Assembly: GCF_028368975.1 (NCBI RefSeq)
Contig: NZ_JAQNDM010000002.1
Span: forward strand, 3,342,425-3,406,424
DNA length: 64,000 bases
Source: Stigmatella ashevillena
GTDB lineage: Bacteria; Myxococcota; Myxococcia; Myxococcales; Myxococcaceae
Reading direction: 5' to 3'
Under the pieces are notes generated by a model. It ran no database searches. It worked only from the letters and a program-made list of their open reading frames with translations, and was not told the origin of the DNA. Shown one piece after another: positions 54,413 to 62,280 of the stretch (position 1 is the stretch's first letter; each line of letters starts with the position of its first letter). A program made the translations under genes and the position numbers.

Positions 54413-54648
54413 CGCTTCACCTCTTCTTGGGCGGCACGCACGTACGAGCGGGCCATTCATGTTGCCCTTCACATGTCTCCATTCGGGTAGGTGAGCGTTG
54501 TTGGCGAAATCATCTTCCTCGTCCTGGTCCCTCGAAGATGCTTCATCCTCGGATATTTGTGCGGCTTCATTGAGAACCCTGATGCCATTGAGGACTTCGG
54601 CTGCTTCAACCGCAGAGGCACCGCAACTCTCCACTTCATATGAACCAC
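54413..54648 (-). pseudogene. Decayed lipoprotein remnant upstream of the second DUSAM gene
   Basis: In frame with the DUSAM gene, upstream of its start, the sequence reads SCGASAVEAAEVLNGIRVL, which matches SCGADPLEAAKILEALGQM of the Cys-rich lipoprotein at 55646-56146. No start codon, signal peptide or C-terminal Cys domain is seen. It appears to be a broken second copy of the lipoprotein-DUSAM pair. Bases 54649-54860 show no gene. Confidence 0.5.
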
Positions 54649-54860
54649 GACAAATCGGGAATGAGGCTCCTCGGCACTGCTCTCCAAAGTTCCTGGATGC
54701 TGTAATGCAAGCCCCTCAGAGGCACCCCTTTCAAGGTGTTGGAGGGGTAACCTCTCAGCAACAATTCCCCTCGCCTCTCCGCCGCGCCTCGGTGTCGTGG
54801 CTCGCGGATGCCCTCCACGCGACCGGGAAGGGGGGGCCTGCATTGATGAGCGATCGGGGG

Positions 54861-55649
54861 TTACGGTGCCGGGGGCGGTTCGTCCAGGCCCGCTAGGTTC
54901 TCCTCGGCGGCGCGGCGGTACACCGGTACGACTTCCACGGCCAGCAGGTCGCGCATCTGTTGGCGGGCTCCGTCGAGATCGCCTGCATCTCGGAGGGCCA
55001 TCATCCGCGCGAGGGCACGCGTCAGCCGCTTTCTTCCCTTCCGTCTGCGCTCTTCGATCTTCCGGAGCAAAGCCCCTGCACTCTTCGGGCTCGCGAGGGC
55101 CTCTTCTGTCTCGGCTTTGCTGATTGCCACTTCTGCGGCGGCACGACGGAGGAAGGAGTGCATCCCCTCGGTGAGTTTCAGAGGCTTGCCCTGATCGAGG
55201 CGCTGCACAAGGACCGAGAGCTGAGGTCGGTCGGGCAACTTCGGATCCACTTGCCCCGTCTTCGCAACCTTCTGAAGCCGGGCGATGCTGGCCAGCACGT
55301 TCTGAGCCTGCTTGCGGTAGAGCGGCACGACCTCGACTGCGAGCACCTTCTCGATCTGTTCGCGTGCTCCTTCCAGATCCCCGACATCTTCCAGGCGAGA
55401 GACGCGGTTCCCGGCGACCGTCAACCGCCATGACCCATCTCGGATGCGCCGTCTGATCTTCCGGAGCAGCACCATGGCCGTGCGTGGGCGACCGAGGGCG
55501 TTCACTGCGTCTTGGGCAGGGATTGCTACTTCGCGCGCAGAACGCCGCAACAGGGCTCGCACGCCGTCCGTGAGTTCAAGTGGCTCGCCCTTCTCCAACA
55601 CTCGCTGTGCCAGTTTCCGGAGGGGGTCCCAGTCAACCTTGCCGCTCAT
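54861..55649 (-). CDS. Protein with two tandem DUSAM domains
   Basis: The 262-residue product has two DUSAM repeats (about 5-120 and 140-255), each with LxLTxGxxxxLRRxAxEVAI, a basic helical hairpin (RRIRDGS; ERRRKGR) and GDLxGAREQ/RQQ followed by LAVEVVPxYR. Its ATG overlaps the upstream lipoprotein stop (ATGA), so the two are translationally coupled. It has no signal peptide. The family has no known function; a role as a partner or immunity protein of the lipoprotein is inference. Confidence 0.85.
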   Translation of the reverse strand: MSGKVDWDPLRKLAQRVLEKGEPLELTDGVRALLRRSAREVAIPAQDAVNALGRPRTAMVLLRKIRRRIRDGSWRLTVAGNRVSRLEDVGDLEGAREQIEKVLAVEVVPLYRKQAQNVLASIARLQKVAKTGQVDPKLPDRPQLSVLVQRLDQGKPLKLTEGMHSFLRRAAAEVAISKAETEEALASPKSAGALLRKIEERRRKGRKRLTRALARMMALRDAGDLDGARQQMRDLLAVEVVPVYRRAAEENLAGLDEPPPAP

Positions 55650-56146
55650 AGGTGCGACCTCTGGTTCAGTTTCCGTGGATCTGGGCACATTTGATGTGGC
55701 CACTCGTGCTGGCCCTCACAGCGCCGTAAGCAGTCGTAACAATTGCCAGTCCAGCCTTCGTCTTGGCACTTAAAGTAGTTGTCGATGCACTCCTTCTTCC
55801 ACTTCGGAAGACGCCCCGCCGCTTCCAAGACCCGTGCGGCGGCTGCCATTTGCCCGAGGGCTTCGAGGATCTTGGCCGCTTCCAGAGGGTCAGCGCCGCA
55901 ACTCTGCACCGGGGTGAGGGGGTGATTCTGAACGCAGCAACTGACGGAGTTCCAGCAGCTCCCAGCGGTCTGGGCCACAGCGGTAGGCGGGTTCGGAGCA
56001 GTCGTGGAGCGCAAGTTCGGGTCCGTCACGGCAAGCGGCGCGAGAGCACGGACAGCAGTGGTGTGGGACCCTGTGGAACAGCCTCCCATCAGGGCCACGA
56101 GCATGACCAGCAACCAGAGAGCAAGGGCGCGATTGGGCGAATTCAT
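55646..56146 (-). CDS. Lipoprotein with Cys-rich C-terminus, coupled to DUSAM gene
   Basis: The 166-residue product begins with a lipoprotein signal (ALALWLLVMLVALMGGC), then a linker, a short helical region (CGADPLEAAKILEALGQMAA), and a Cys/Trp-rich C-terminal 45 residues (KWKKECIDNYFKCQ, GNCYDCLRRCEGQ, EWPHQMC). The layout (lipobox, linker, compact C-terminal domain, overlapping cytoplasmic partner gene) resembles SitA-type exchange toxins, but the C-terminal domain is not recognised. Confidence 0.75.
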   Translation of the reverse strand: MNSPNRALALWLLVMLVALMGGCSTGSHTTAVRALAPLAVTDPNLRSTTAPNPPTAVAQTAGSCWNSVSCCVQNHPLTPVQSCGADPLEAAKILEALGQMAAAARVLEAAGRLPKWKKECIDNYFKCQDEGWTGNCYDCLRRCEGQHEWPHQMCPDPRKLNQRSHL

Positions 56147-56219
56147 GAATTTCACGATAAGGCGGTAAGGGGCGCGCGACGACAGCCTCGAAGGTTGTTG
56201 GCCTGCCTCCCATCCTGAA

Positions 56220-56309
56220 GGTCGTGATCTGAATCGAGAAGATCTCGGACCACCCCGGGAACCATGCCGCGCCGGGATCTTAACCACTACACCACAGAGA
56301 TACCCGTGG
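56220..56309 (-). ncRNA. tRNA-like structured stretch
   Basis: On the minus strand the sequence contains TGGTGTAGTGGTTAAGATCCC, very close to a tRNA D-arm, and three successive hairpins: CCAC/GTGG (56292-56309), a 7-bp stem ATCCCGG/CCGGGGT (56252-56278), and GATCT/AGATC enclosed by GGTC/GACC (56220-56251) whose loop has TCGATTC like a T-loop. A proper acceptor stem is missing, the anticodon loop would be 13 bases, and the T-loop 9. It may be a decayed tRNA or another structured RNA in the 5' region of the lipoprotein gene. Confidence 0.25.
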
Positions 56310-56419
56310 CATTGAGCGCGTGCTACTGCATCCCTGCGCGCAGCACCAAGAAGATGGCCTCCATGGCTTTTCTGTTTCCCTCCTGGGTAAGCCCTTTTCT
56401 TTCCTACTGACATAGCCTC

Positions 56420-57172
56420 TTAGCCATCTACCAGCGCTAGCGGGAAGAGAGCCCTATGGTTAATATTGGGATAATACGCCGCGAGATGGAGTTCTCCTCC
56501 AACCAAGATCCACCACATTCGCTTGCTCATTTCGGGCGGAGTCCACAGCCAAGCCTCCGCAGCCTCACGAGTATCGAATGATGCTACGGGAACTGGAGGC
56601 ACTGCTTGTCGTAGTTCGGCCAAGTAGTACTGACTGGCGTTGTCATCGGGTAGCTTGCGAATGTTGCGCTCGCGGTCATGGAAAACAGAGCGGTATTCAC
56701 CCTCAATGATGACATGGGCAAAATCGGGCGGAGAAGGATGATTCATGAGCCAAGCTTCCGCCTCCTGCAATGCGCCAAAAGATGCCACCACATAAGGAGG
56801 AGCACCTTCTTCTAAATGCTGAGTGTAGTCCTCAAGACTTGTCAGTTGTCCTGTCATGGCAATGAACTGAAGCGCGTCAATGACAACTTGGAGCAGTTCC
56901 CTTTCCTCAGGAGCCTGGGACGTCTCCAGCAGTTTCATGAAAAAGCGCTCCGCCTGCTGCAAGACTCCTTCGGTGGCCGAGCCATTCGGTGGCCGAGCAG
57001 AAGAGTCCTGCTGGCGATGGTCGCGAAACCTGTGCCGTTGGCCTGTGGTAGAGAGGAAAGCAAGAGCGTCCCTTGCGAAGCCAAGGATTCGGGCCTCTTC
57101 CGGCGCCTGCTCCTGCCTCCAACTCTGTTCAATAAGTCGTTGAGCTTCCCACAGTTCTTCTTTGGCGATCAT
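56420..57172 (-). CDS. Hypothetical protein with A-A-B-B internal repeats
   Basis: The 250-residue product is unrecognised but clearly duplicated inside. Repeat A (about 13-45 and 77-109) shares QAPEE, then DALxF and TGQ, and is helical. Repeat B (about 128-175 and 196-240) starts VASFGALQEAEAWL and VASFDTREAAEAWL and ends in a beta hairpin. It has no signal peptide. It follows the small lipoprotein gene on the same strand after 44 bases. Similar B-repeats occur in myxobacterial proteins next to lipoproteins, from memory, so an immunity role is possible but unproven. Confidence 0.7.
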   Translation of the reverse strand: MIAKEELWEAQRLIEQSWRQEQAPEEARILGFARDALAFLSTTGQRHRFRDHRQQDSSARPPNGSATEGVLQQAERFFMKLLETSQAPEERELLQVVIDALQFIAMTGQLTSLEDYTQHLEEGAPPYVVASFGALQEAEAWLMNHPSPPDFAHVIIEGEYRSVFHDRERNIRKLPDDNASQYYLAELRQAVPPVPVASFDTREAAEAWLWTPPEMSKRMWWILVGGELHLAAYYPNINHRALFPLALVDG

Positions 57173-57216
57173 GGCCTTGCCGCTTGGTGGTTTTCCGGTT
57201 AACCGCCGAGAAAGGA

Positions 57217-57633
57217 CTATCGCTGAACAGCAATAATGCGCCAGTTCTTCACATCAATGGCATAGACGGCGTCAAATCCCATCACAGGCGGACCGCCCAT
57301 CTCACATGCTCCAGGGCGGGGGGAAATGTCCACATAAACCAGTTCTTCTGCTCCGGATACAACGCTTACATCATACGAGTCACGCTTGTAGAGACATATC
57401 TCGCCAGGCGTTGCTCCTTTGTGGGGATTGGTGTCCCACGGACGAAAATCCTCCATTGCAAGTTGAATGGCCGCGAACAGGGTTCCAGAAAGAAGCTGGC
57501 GGCCTTCTGTCGGAAGCGTCTCCGGGAACGCGAACCTCGCAGCCTCTTGCGGTGGAGCATGAACGGGGCGTGGTGGCCGTTGGAAAAGCGTGCACCCGGG
57601 GAGCAAGACGCAGAAAAGCAGAAATGAGCGCAT
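57217..57633 (-). CDS. Small lipoprotein of unknown function
   Basis: The 138-residue product starts with a lipoprotein signal (MRSFLLFCVLLPGC, Cys14), a Pro-rich linker and a mixed beta domain of about 100 residues (RFAFPETLP, GEICLYKRDSYDVSVV, VYAIDVKNWRIIAV). No catalytic motif is recognised. It is first in the minus-strand accessory run, upstream of the repeated protein. Confidence 0.7.
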   Translation of the reverse strand: MRSFLLFCVLLPGCTLFQRPPRPVHAPPQEAARFAFPETLPTEGRQLLSGTLFAAIQLAMEDFRPWDTNPHKGATPGEICLYKRDSYDVSVVSGAEELVYVDISPRPGACEMGGPPVMGFDAVYAIDVKNWRIIAVQR

Positions 57634-57779
57634 CAGTTGGGCTCAGCTTGCCCGGTGGCCGTACGAGGGAGCAAGTCCTCCGTCCCTTCTCTCTCCCCTC
57701 GTCCCTCTTCCCAGATTGCATCTCTCCCTGTGCAGCCGCATCTCGAAGGCAGTCCTTTCGCGATGAACCAGGAGCACAC

Positions 57780-58730
57780 ATGGCCACCCCAGACATGCCG
57801 TACCGGGTCCTAGGCAGCACGGGTGAGAAGGTCTCGGCCATTGGCCTCGGCGGCTGGCACCTGTCGATTCCTGGAGTGGACGAGAAGCTCGCCCACCGCA
57901 TCGTGCGCAGCGCCATCGATGGCGGCATCAACTTCATGGACAACTCGTGGGACTACAACGACGGCATGAGCGAGCTGCGCATGGGCAAGGCGCTCCAGGA
58001 GGGCTACCGGCAGAAGGTCTTCCTGATGACCAAGATCGACGGCCGCTCCAAGAAGGAGGCCCTGCGCCAACTGGAGCAGTCCCTCGAGCGGCTCCAGACC
58101 GACTGCATCGATCTCGTGCAACACCATGAAATCATCCGCTACGAAGATCCCAACCGCATCTTCGATGAAAACGGCGCTCACGCGGCGCTGCTCGAAGCCC
58201 AGAAGGCCGGCAAGCTGCGCTACATCGGCTTCACCGGGCACAAGGATCCCCGCATCCACCTCTACATGCTCGAGGTCGCCCGGGAGAATGGATGCCGGTT
58301 CGACGCGGTGCAGATGCCGCTGAACCTCATGGATGCGCACTTCCGCAGCTTCTCGAAGTGGGTGGTGCCAGAACTCGTCAAAGAAGGCATCGGCATCCTC
58401 GCGATGAAGACCCTGGCCAACGGCTCCCTCCTGCGCTCCAAGACGGTGACCCCCATCGAGTGCCTCCACTACGCCCTCCACCTGCCCACCTCCGTAGTCA
58501 TCACGGGCGTGGACACGATGGAGATCCTCGAGCAGGCCTTCGAGGCAGCGCGCACCTTCAAGCCCCTGACGGACGAGCAACTCCAGACGCTGCTGGCCAA
58601 GACGGCCCAGGCCGCGGCCCGGGGCGAGTTCGAGCCCTTCAAGACCTCCTCCATCCACGACGGGACGGCCACGAACCCCCAATGGCTCGGCGAGGAGCCC
58701 GAGCGCTTGAAGGCCCTGATACCCGCCTGA
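57780..58730 (+). CDS. Aldo/keto reductase
   Basis: The 316-residue product is a TIM-barrel NADPH reductase with the catalytic tetrad Asp (FMDNSWDYNDG), Tyr (same segment), Lys (MTKIDG) and His (QHHEI), and the cofactor-binding VVITGVDTMEIL near the C-terminus. AGGAG lies 9 bases before the ATG at 57780; a longer in-frame extension overlaps the antisense lipoprotein and is not real. Confidence 0.9.
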   Translation: MATPDMPYRVLGSTGEKVSAIGLGGWHLSIPGVDEKLAHRIVRSAIDGGINFMDNSWDYNDGMSELRMGKALQEGYRQKVFLMTKIDGRSKKEALRQLEQSLERLQTDCIDLVQHHEIIRYEDPNRIFDENGAHAALLEAQKAGKLRYIGFTGHKDPRIHLYMLEVARENGCRFDAVQMPLNLMDAHFRSFSKWVVPELVKEGIGILAMKTLANGSLLRSKTVTPIECLHYALHLPTSVVITGVDTMEILEQAFEAARTFKPLTDEQLQTLLAKTAQAAARGEFEPFKTSSIHDGTATNPQWLGEEPERLKALIPA

Positions 58731-58760
58731 GGCGAGGGCCTTCGGCCAAGCGAACGCCTC
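58729..58760 (+). terminator. Hairpin after the aldo/keto reductase gene
   Basis: GAGGCG (58729) pairs with CGCCTC (58755), and an inner GGCC/GGCC stem adds to it. It begins at the stop codon and has no T-run. Confidence 0.35.
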
Positions 58761-58819
58761 CACCGGCTTTCCGTGAAGCCGCCCCCACCCTTGGACCTCC
58801 AAGTGGTATGGACCCAGAT

Positions 58820-58840
58820 AGTTGTTGCACACAATCATTA
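58820..58840. promoter_or_regulatory. Candidate MarR operator
   Basis: AGTTGTTGCACACAATCATT contains the inverted repeat TTGT-5-ACAA, similar to MarR-family operators, 20 bases before the marR start. Autorepression of the marR-efflux operon would fit. Motif resemblance only. Confidence 0.35.
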
Positions 58841-58859
58841 GGGGCCGTATCAAGAGAGG

Positions 58860-59399
58860 ATGTCCTTCCAGCGCATCCGCAGCTACCTGTCGACCGCCAG
58901 CCCCCGGTACGAGCGGTTGCGGCGGCTCGCCAAGCGCTTTCCCGAGCTGGACGTGAGCGCCATCACGACCTGCCTCAGCATGCTGCGGCTGGCTCAGGAT
59001 CTGGCGGAGGGCTACGACGCCCACTTCGCGCGGCATGGCCTGTCGCAGGGCCGCTTCGTCATCCTCATCCACTTGCTGGACGCCGAGGATGCCAACAAGG
59101 ACGGGTGGACGCCGGCAGAGCTCGCGGAGCACGCGGGCGTCAGCCGCGCCACCATGACGGGGCTGATGGACACGCTGGAGAAGGACGGCCTCATCTCCCG
59201 CGAGAACCACCCCTCGGACCGCCGGATGTACACCGTGCGCCTCACCCCCAAGGCGCACGCCTTTCTCCAAGGCATGCTGCCTGACCACTATCGCCGCATC
59301 GCGACGCTCATGGCGCCGCTGAGCGAAGCCGAGCGAACCACCTTGCAGGAGCTGCTCGCCAAGGTCGCCTCCGGCATTCCCGCGCTCAAGAACCCCTGA
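58860..59399 (+). CDS. MarR family transcriptional regulator
   Basis: The 179-residue product has the winged helix-turn-helix of MarR: WTPAELAEHAGVSRATMTGL (HTH) and the wing SDRRMYTVRLTPKA. N- and C-terminal helices form the dimer interface. It probably represses the efflux operon that follows after 53 bases and responds to a transported compound. AGAGAGG abuts the ATG with no spacer, so the exact start is uncertain. Confidence 0.9.
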   Translation: MSFQRIRSYLSTASPRYERLRRLAKRFPELDVSAITTCLSMLRLAQDLAEGYDAHFARHGLSQGRFVILIHLLDAEDANKDGWTPAELAEHAGVSRATMTGLMDTLEKDGLISRENHPSDRRMYTVRLTPKAHAFLQGMLPDHYRRIATLMAPLSEAERTTLQELLAKVASGIPALKNP

Positions 59400-59452
59400 T
59401 CCGCTCCCGTCCTTCTTCCGTCCCCTTCTCCTTCGAGACCCCTGCTCCCACC

Positions 59453-60685
59453 ATGGCCGCCACCCTCGCCCCTGCCCCGGTTGATACGCCCCCTTCCGCC
59501 ACCGTCGAGCGCGGCAAGCCCAAGGGCCGCGCCCGCATTGTCCTCCCCGCCCTGTTGGGCGTGGCGCTGCTCGGCGGGCTGATCCGCTTCGCCTTCACCC
59601 ATGGCCGAGAGTCCACGGATGACGCGCAGGTAGAGGGCCGCATCGGCAACGTGGCCCCGCGCGTGTCCGGGCAGGTGATGAAGGTCCTGGTGAAGGACAA
59701 CCAGCCAGTGAAGGCGGGGGACGTCCTGGTGGAGCTGGACCGCAGCGACCTGGACGCGAAGCTGCTGGTGGCCCAGGCGGACGTGCTGAGCGCCGAGGCC
59801 CAGTTGTCCAACGCGCAGGCGCAACTGGCCCTCACCGAGGCCAACGCGGGGGCCACCCTGCGGCAGGCCAAGGCGGGGGTGACGCAGGCCTCCAGCGGCA
59901 TCTCGTCCTCCAAGGCGGCCTTGGATCAATCGCGCGCCGACGTGTCCTCGGCCGAGGCCCGCTTCCGGCTGGCGGACACGGAATTGGCCCGCGTGAAGCG
60001 GCTGACGGCCGAGGGAGCCCTCTCGCCTGCGGAGCTGGACACGCGCCAAGCCGCGTATGACCAAGCCAAGGCCGCGCTGGACCAGTCCAAAGCGCGTCTG
60101 GCTTCCACCGAGGCCGGCATCACCAGCTCCTCGGGAGGCATGGAGGTCGCGCAGGGCAAGCTGGTGGCCGCGCAGACCGGGCCTGTGCAGGTGCAAGCCG
60201 CCCAGGCCGCCCTGAAGCTGGCCGAGGCGCGGCTGCAACAGTCCCGCGCCTCCTTGCAGCTCGCCGAGCTGGCCGTCTCCTATACCCAGGTGCGCGCCCC
60301 CATCAACGGCGTGGTGAGCCGCCGCACGGTGGAGGTGGGGCAGATGGTGGGCCCCGAGCGCCCGCTGATGGCCATCGTTCCCCAGGATGACGTGTGGGTG
60401 GTGGCCAACTTCAAGGAAGACCAGGTGGGCGAGATGCGCCCGGGCCAGCCGGTGGATGTGAAGGTGGATGCCTTCGGCAGCCAGCACTTCAAGGCGCACG
60501 TAGACAGCCTCGCGGGCGCCAGCGGCGCGCGCTTCGCGCTGCTGCCCCCGGACAACGCCTCCGGCAACTTCGTGAAGGTGGTGCAACGCATCCCCGTGCT
60601 GGTGCGCTTCGATGGAGACCTGAAGGAGCTGCCGCTGAAACCGGGCATGAGCGCCGTCGTCACGGTGGACACGCGGGAGCAGTAG
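59453..60685 (+). CDS. HlyD/EmrA-type periplasmic adaptor protein
   Basis: The 410-residue product has one N-terminal transmembrane helix, a biotinyl/lipoyl-like half motif (VKDNQPVKAGDVLVELD), a long Ala-rich coiled coil (about 110-260), and a second lipoyl half (VRAPINGVVSRRTVEVGQMV). It links an inner-membrane pump to an outer-membrane channel. It is followed after 3 bases by its MFS partner. Confidence 0.92.
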   Translation: MAATLAPAPVDTPPSATVERGKPKGRARIVLPALLGVALLGGLIRFAFTHGRESTDDAQVEGRIGNVAPRVSGQVMKVLVKDNQPVKAGDVLVELDRSDLDAKLLVAQADVLSAEAQLSNAQAQLALTEANAGATLRQAKAGVTQASSGISSSKAALDQSRADVSSAEARFRLADTELARVKRLTAEGALSPAELDTRQAAYDQAKAALDQSKARLASTEAGITSSSGGMEVAQGKLVAAQTGPVQVQAAQAALKLAEARLQQSRASLQLAELAVSYTQVRAPINGVVSRRTVEVGQMVGPERPLMAIVPQDDVWVVANFKEDQVGEMRPGQPVDVKVDAFGSQHFKAHVDSLAGASGARFALLPPDNASGNFVKVVQRIPVLVRFDGDLKELPLKPGMSAVVTVDTREQ

Positions 60686-60688
60686 GCC

Positions 60689-62230
60689 ATGAAAAGCGAC
60701 GCCATCACCGGCTCCAAGGCCGGCATCACCATTGCCGCCATGGCCGCGGCGCTGATGTCTGTGCTCGACATCTCCATCGTCAACGTGGCGCTCAACGACA
60801 TCCGGGCGAGCTTTGGCACGCCGCTGGATCAGATCGCCTGGGTGTCCACGGGCTACATGATGGCCAACGTGGTCGTCATCCCCATGACGGGGTGGCTGCA
60901 ACGGCGCTTCGGCTTCCGGCGTTACTTCACGTTCTCCATCCTCATGTTCACGGCGGCCAGCGTGCTGTGTGGACTGGCGTGGAACCTGCCCTCGCTCGTG
61001 GCCTTCCGCGTCCTCCAGGGCATTGGCGGCGGCGCCATCATTCCGACCTCCCAGGCCATCCTCTTCGCCCGCTACCCGCGCGAGGAGCACGGCATGGCGG
61101 GAGCGCTGTTCGGCCTAGGCGCCGTGACGGGTCCCCTGCTGGGGCCCACCGTGGGTGGCCTGCTCATCGACGCGGCCTCCTGGCACTGGATCTTCCTCAT
61201 CAACGTGCCCATCGGCCTGTTCGCCGCGTTCATGGCCTGGCGGAACATCGAGCAGAAGGACTTCGAGTCCTCGACGGAGCGGGTGGACCGCTACGGCATT
61301 GCCCTCCTGGCCGTGGGCATGGCGGCGCTCCAGTACGTGCTGGAGGAGGGCAACCGCCACGACTGGTTCGACAGCCAGGAGATCACCGCGCTGGCGGTGA
61401 TCGCGGGCGTGGCGCTCATCACCTTCATCGTGCATGAGTTGGAGACCCCCTCGCCCGTGGTGGACCTGCGCGTCTTCGCCAACCGCTCCTACGCGGCCGC
61501 CACGGGCATCAACCTCATGGTGGGCACGTCGCTCTTCTCGGGCACGTTCCTCTTCAGCCTCTTTCTGGGTTCGGTGGCGCACTACTCGGCGTTGGACATC
61601 GGCCTGCTGTTCCTCAAGGGCAGCGTCATCCAGATCCTGCTGATGCCGCTCGTGGGCCGCTTCGGAAGCAAGATCGATGGCCGCATCCTGGTGGCGCTGG
61701 GCATCGTGGGCGTGAGCATGTCGCTGTGGACCAATGGGCACCTGGCCACCAACGCGGACGAGGCCGCGCTCATCACCCCCATCTTCATCCGCTCCTGTTC
61801 GCTGGGGCTCGTCTTCGTGCCGCTGTCGGTCATCGCGCTCAGCGATCTGAAGCCGGAGCAGCGAGGCAACGCCGCCGGCCTCTACAGCCTCACCCGCGAG
61901 CTGGGGGGCTCCATCGGCACGGCGTGGATGAGCAGCTCTCTCAGCCGCACCACCCAGCTCAACGTCACCACGCTCACCTCCAAGGTGGACGTCTACAGCC
62001 AGCAGACGGCCGAGCAGCTCGCGGCCCTGCAAGGCTCGCTGGCCGGGCGCGTGACCAACCCCACGGGGGCCGCGTACGGCATCCTCAACATGAAGATCAC
62101 CGCCCAGGCGATGGTGCGGGCCTTCAATGCCAACTTCATGGTGCTGACCGCGCTGTTCCTCTGCACCTTGTTCTTCGTGCTGATGCTCAAGAAGCCCGCC
62201 CGCGGCGTGAAGGTGGAGGGCGCCCACTAG
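60689..62230 (+). CDS. EmrB-type DHA2 family MFS drug transporter
   Basis: The 513-residue product has 14 predicted membrane helices and the DHA2 signatures: LDISIVNVAL in helix 1, WVSTGYMMANVVVIPMTGWL, and GLGAVTGPLLGPTVGG (motif C). It is a proton-driven exporter of hydrophobic compounds or drugs, working with the HlyD adaptor. The substrate is unknown. Confidence 0.92.
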   Translation: MKSDAITGSKAGITIAAMAAALMSVLDISIVNVALNDIRASFGTPLDQIAWVSTGYMMANVVVIPMTGWLQRRFGFRRYFTFSILMFTAASVLCGLAWNLPSLVAFRVLQGIGGGAIIPTSQAILFARYPREEHGMAGALFGLGAVTGPLLGPTVGGLLIDAASWHWIFLINVPIGLFAAFMAWRNIEQKDFESSTERVDRYGIALLAVGMAALQYVLEEGNRHDWFDSQEITALAVIAGVALITFIVHELETPSPVVDLRVFANRSYAAATGINLMVGTSLFSGTFLFSLFLGSVAHYSALDIGLLFLKGSVIQILLMPLVGRFGSKIDGRILVALGIVGVSMSLWTNGHLATNADEAALITPIFIRSCSLGLVFVPLSVIALSDLKPEQRGNAAGLYSLTRELGGSIGTAWMSSSLSRTTQLNVTTLTSKVDVYSQQTAEQLAALQGSLAGRVTNPTGAAYGILNMKITAQAMVRAFNANFMVLTALFLCTLFFVLMLKKPARGVKVEGAH

Positions 62231-62280
62231 CGCGCCCCCCGCCGTTGCTCCTCCCTCCTTTCCTTCCGAGGTCGCTCCTC

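Noticed and set aside
54649-54860. 60-codon minus-strand frame between the DUSAM genes
   Set aside because: No start context, no recognisable motif and Arg/Leu-rich shadow composition; left as empty intergenic sequence.
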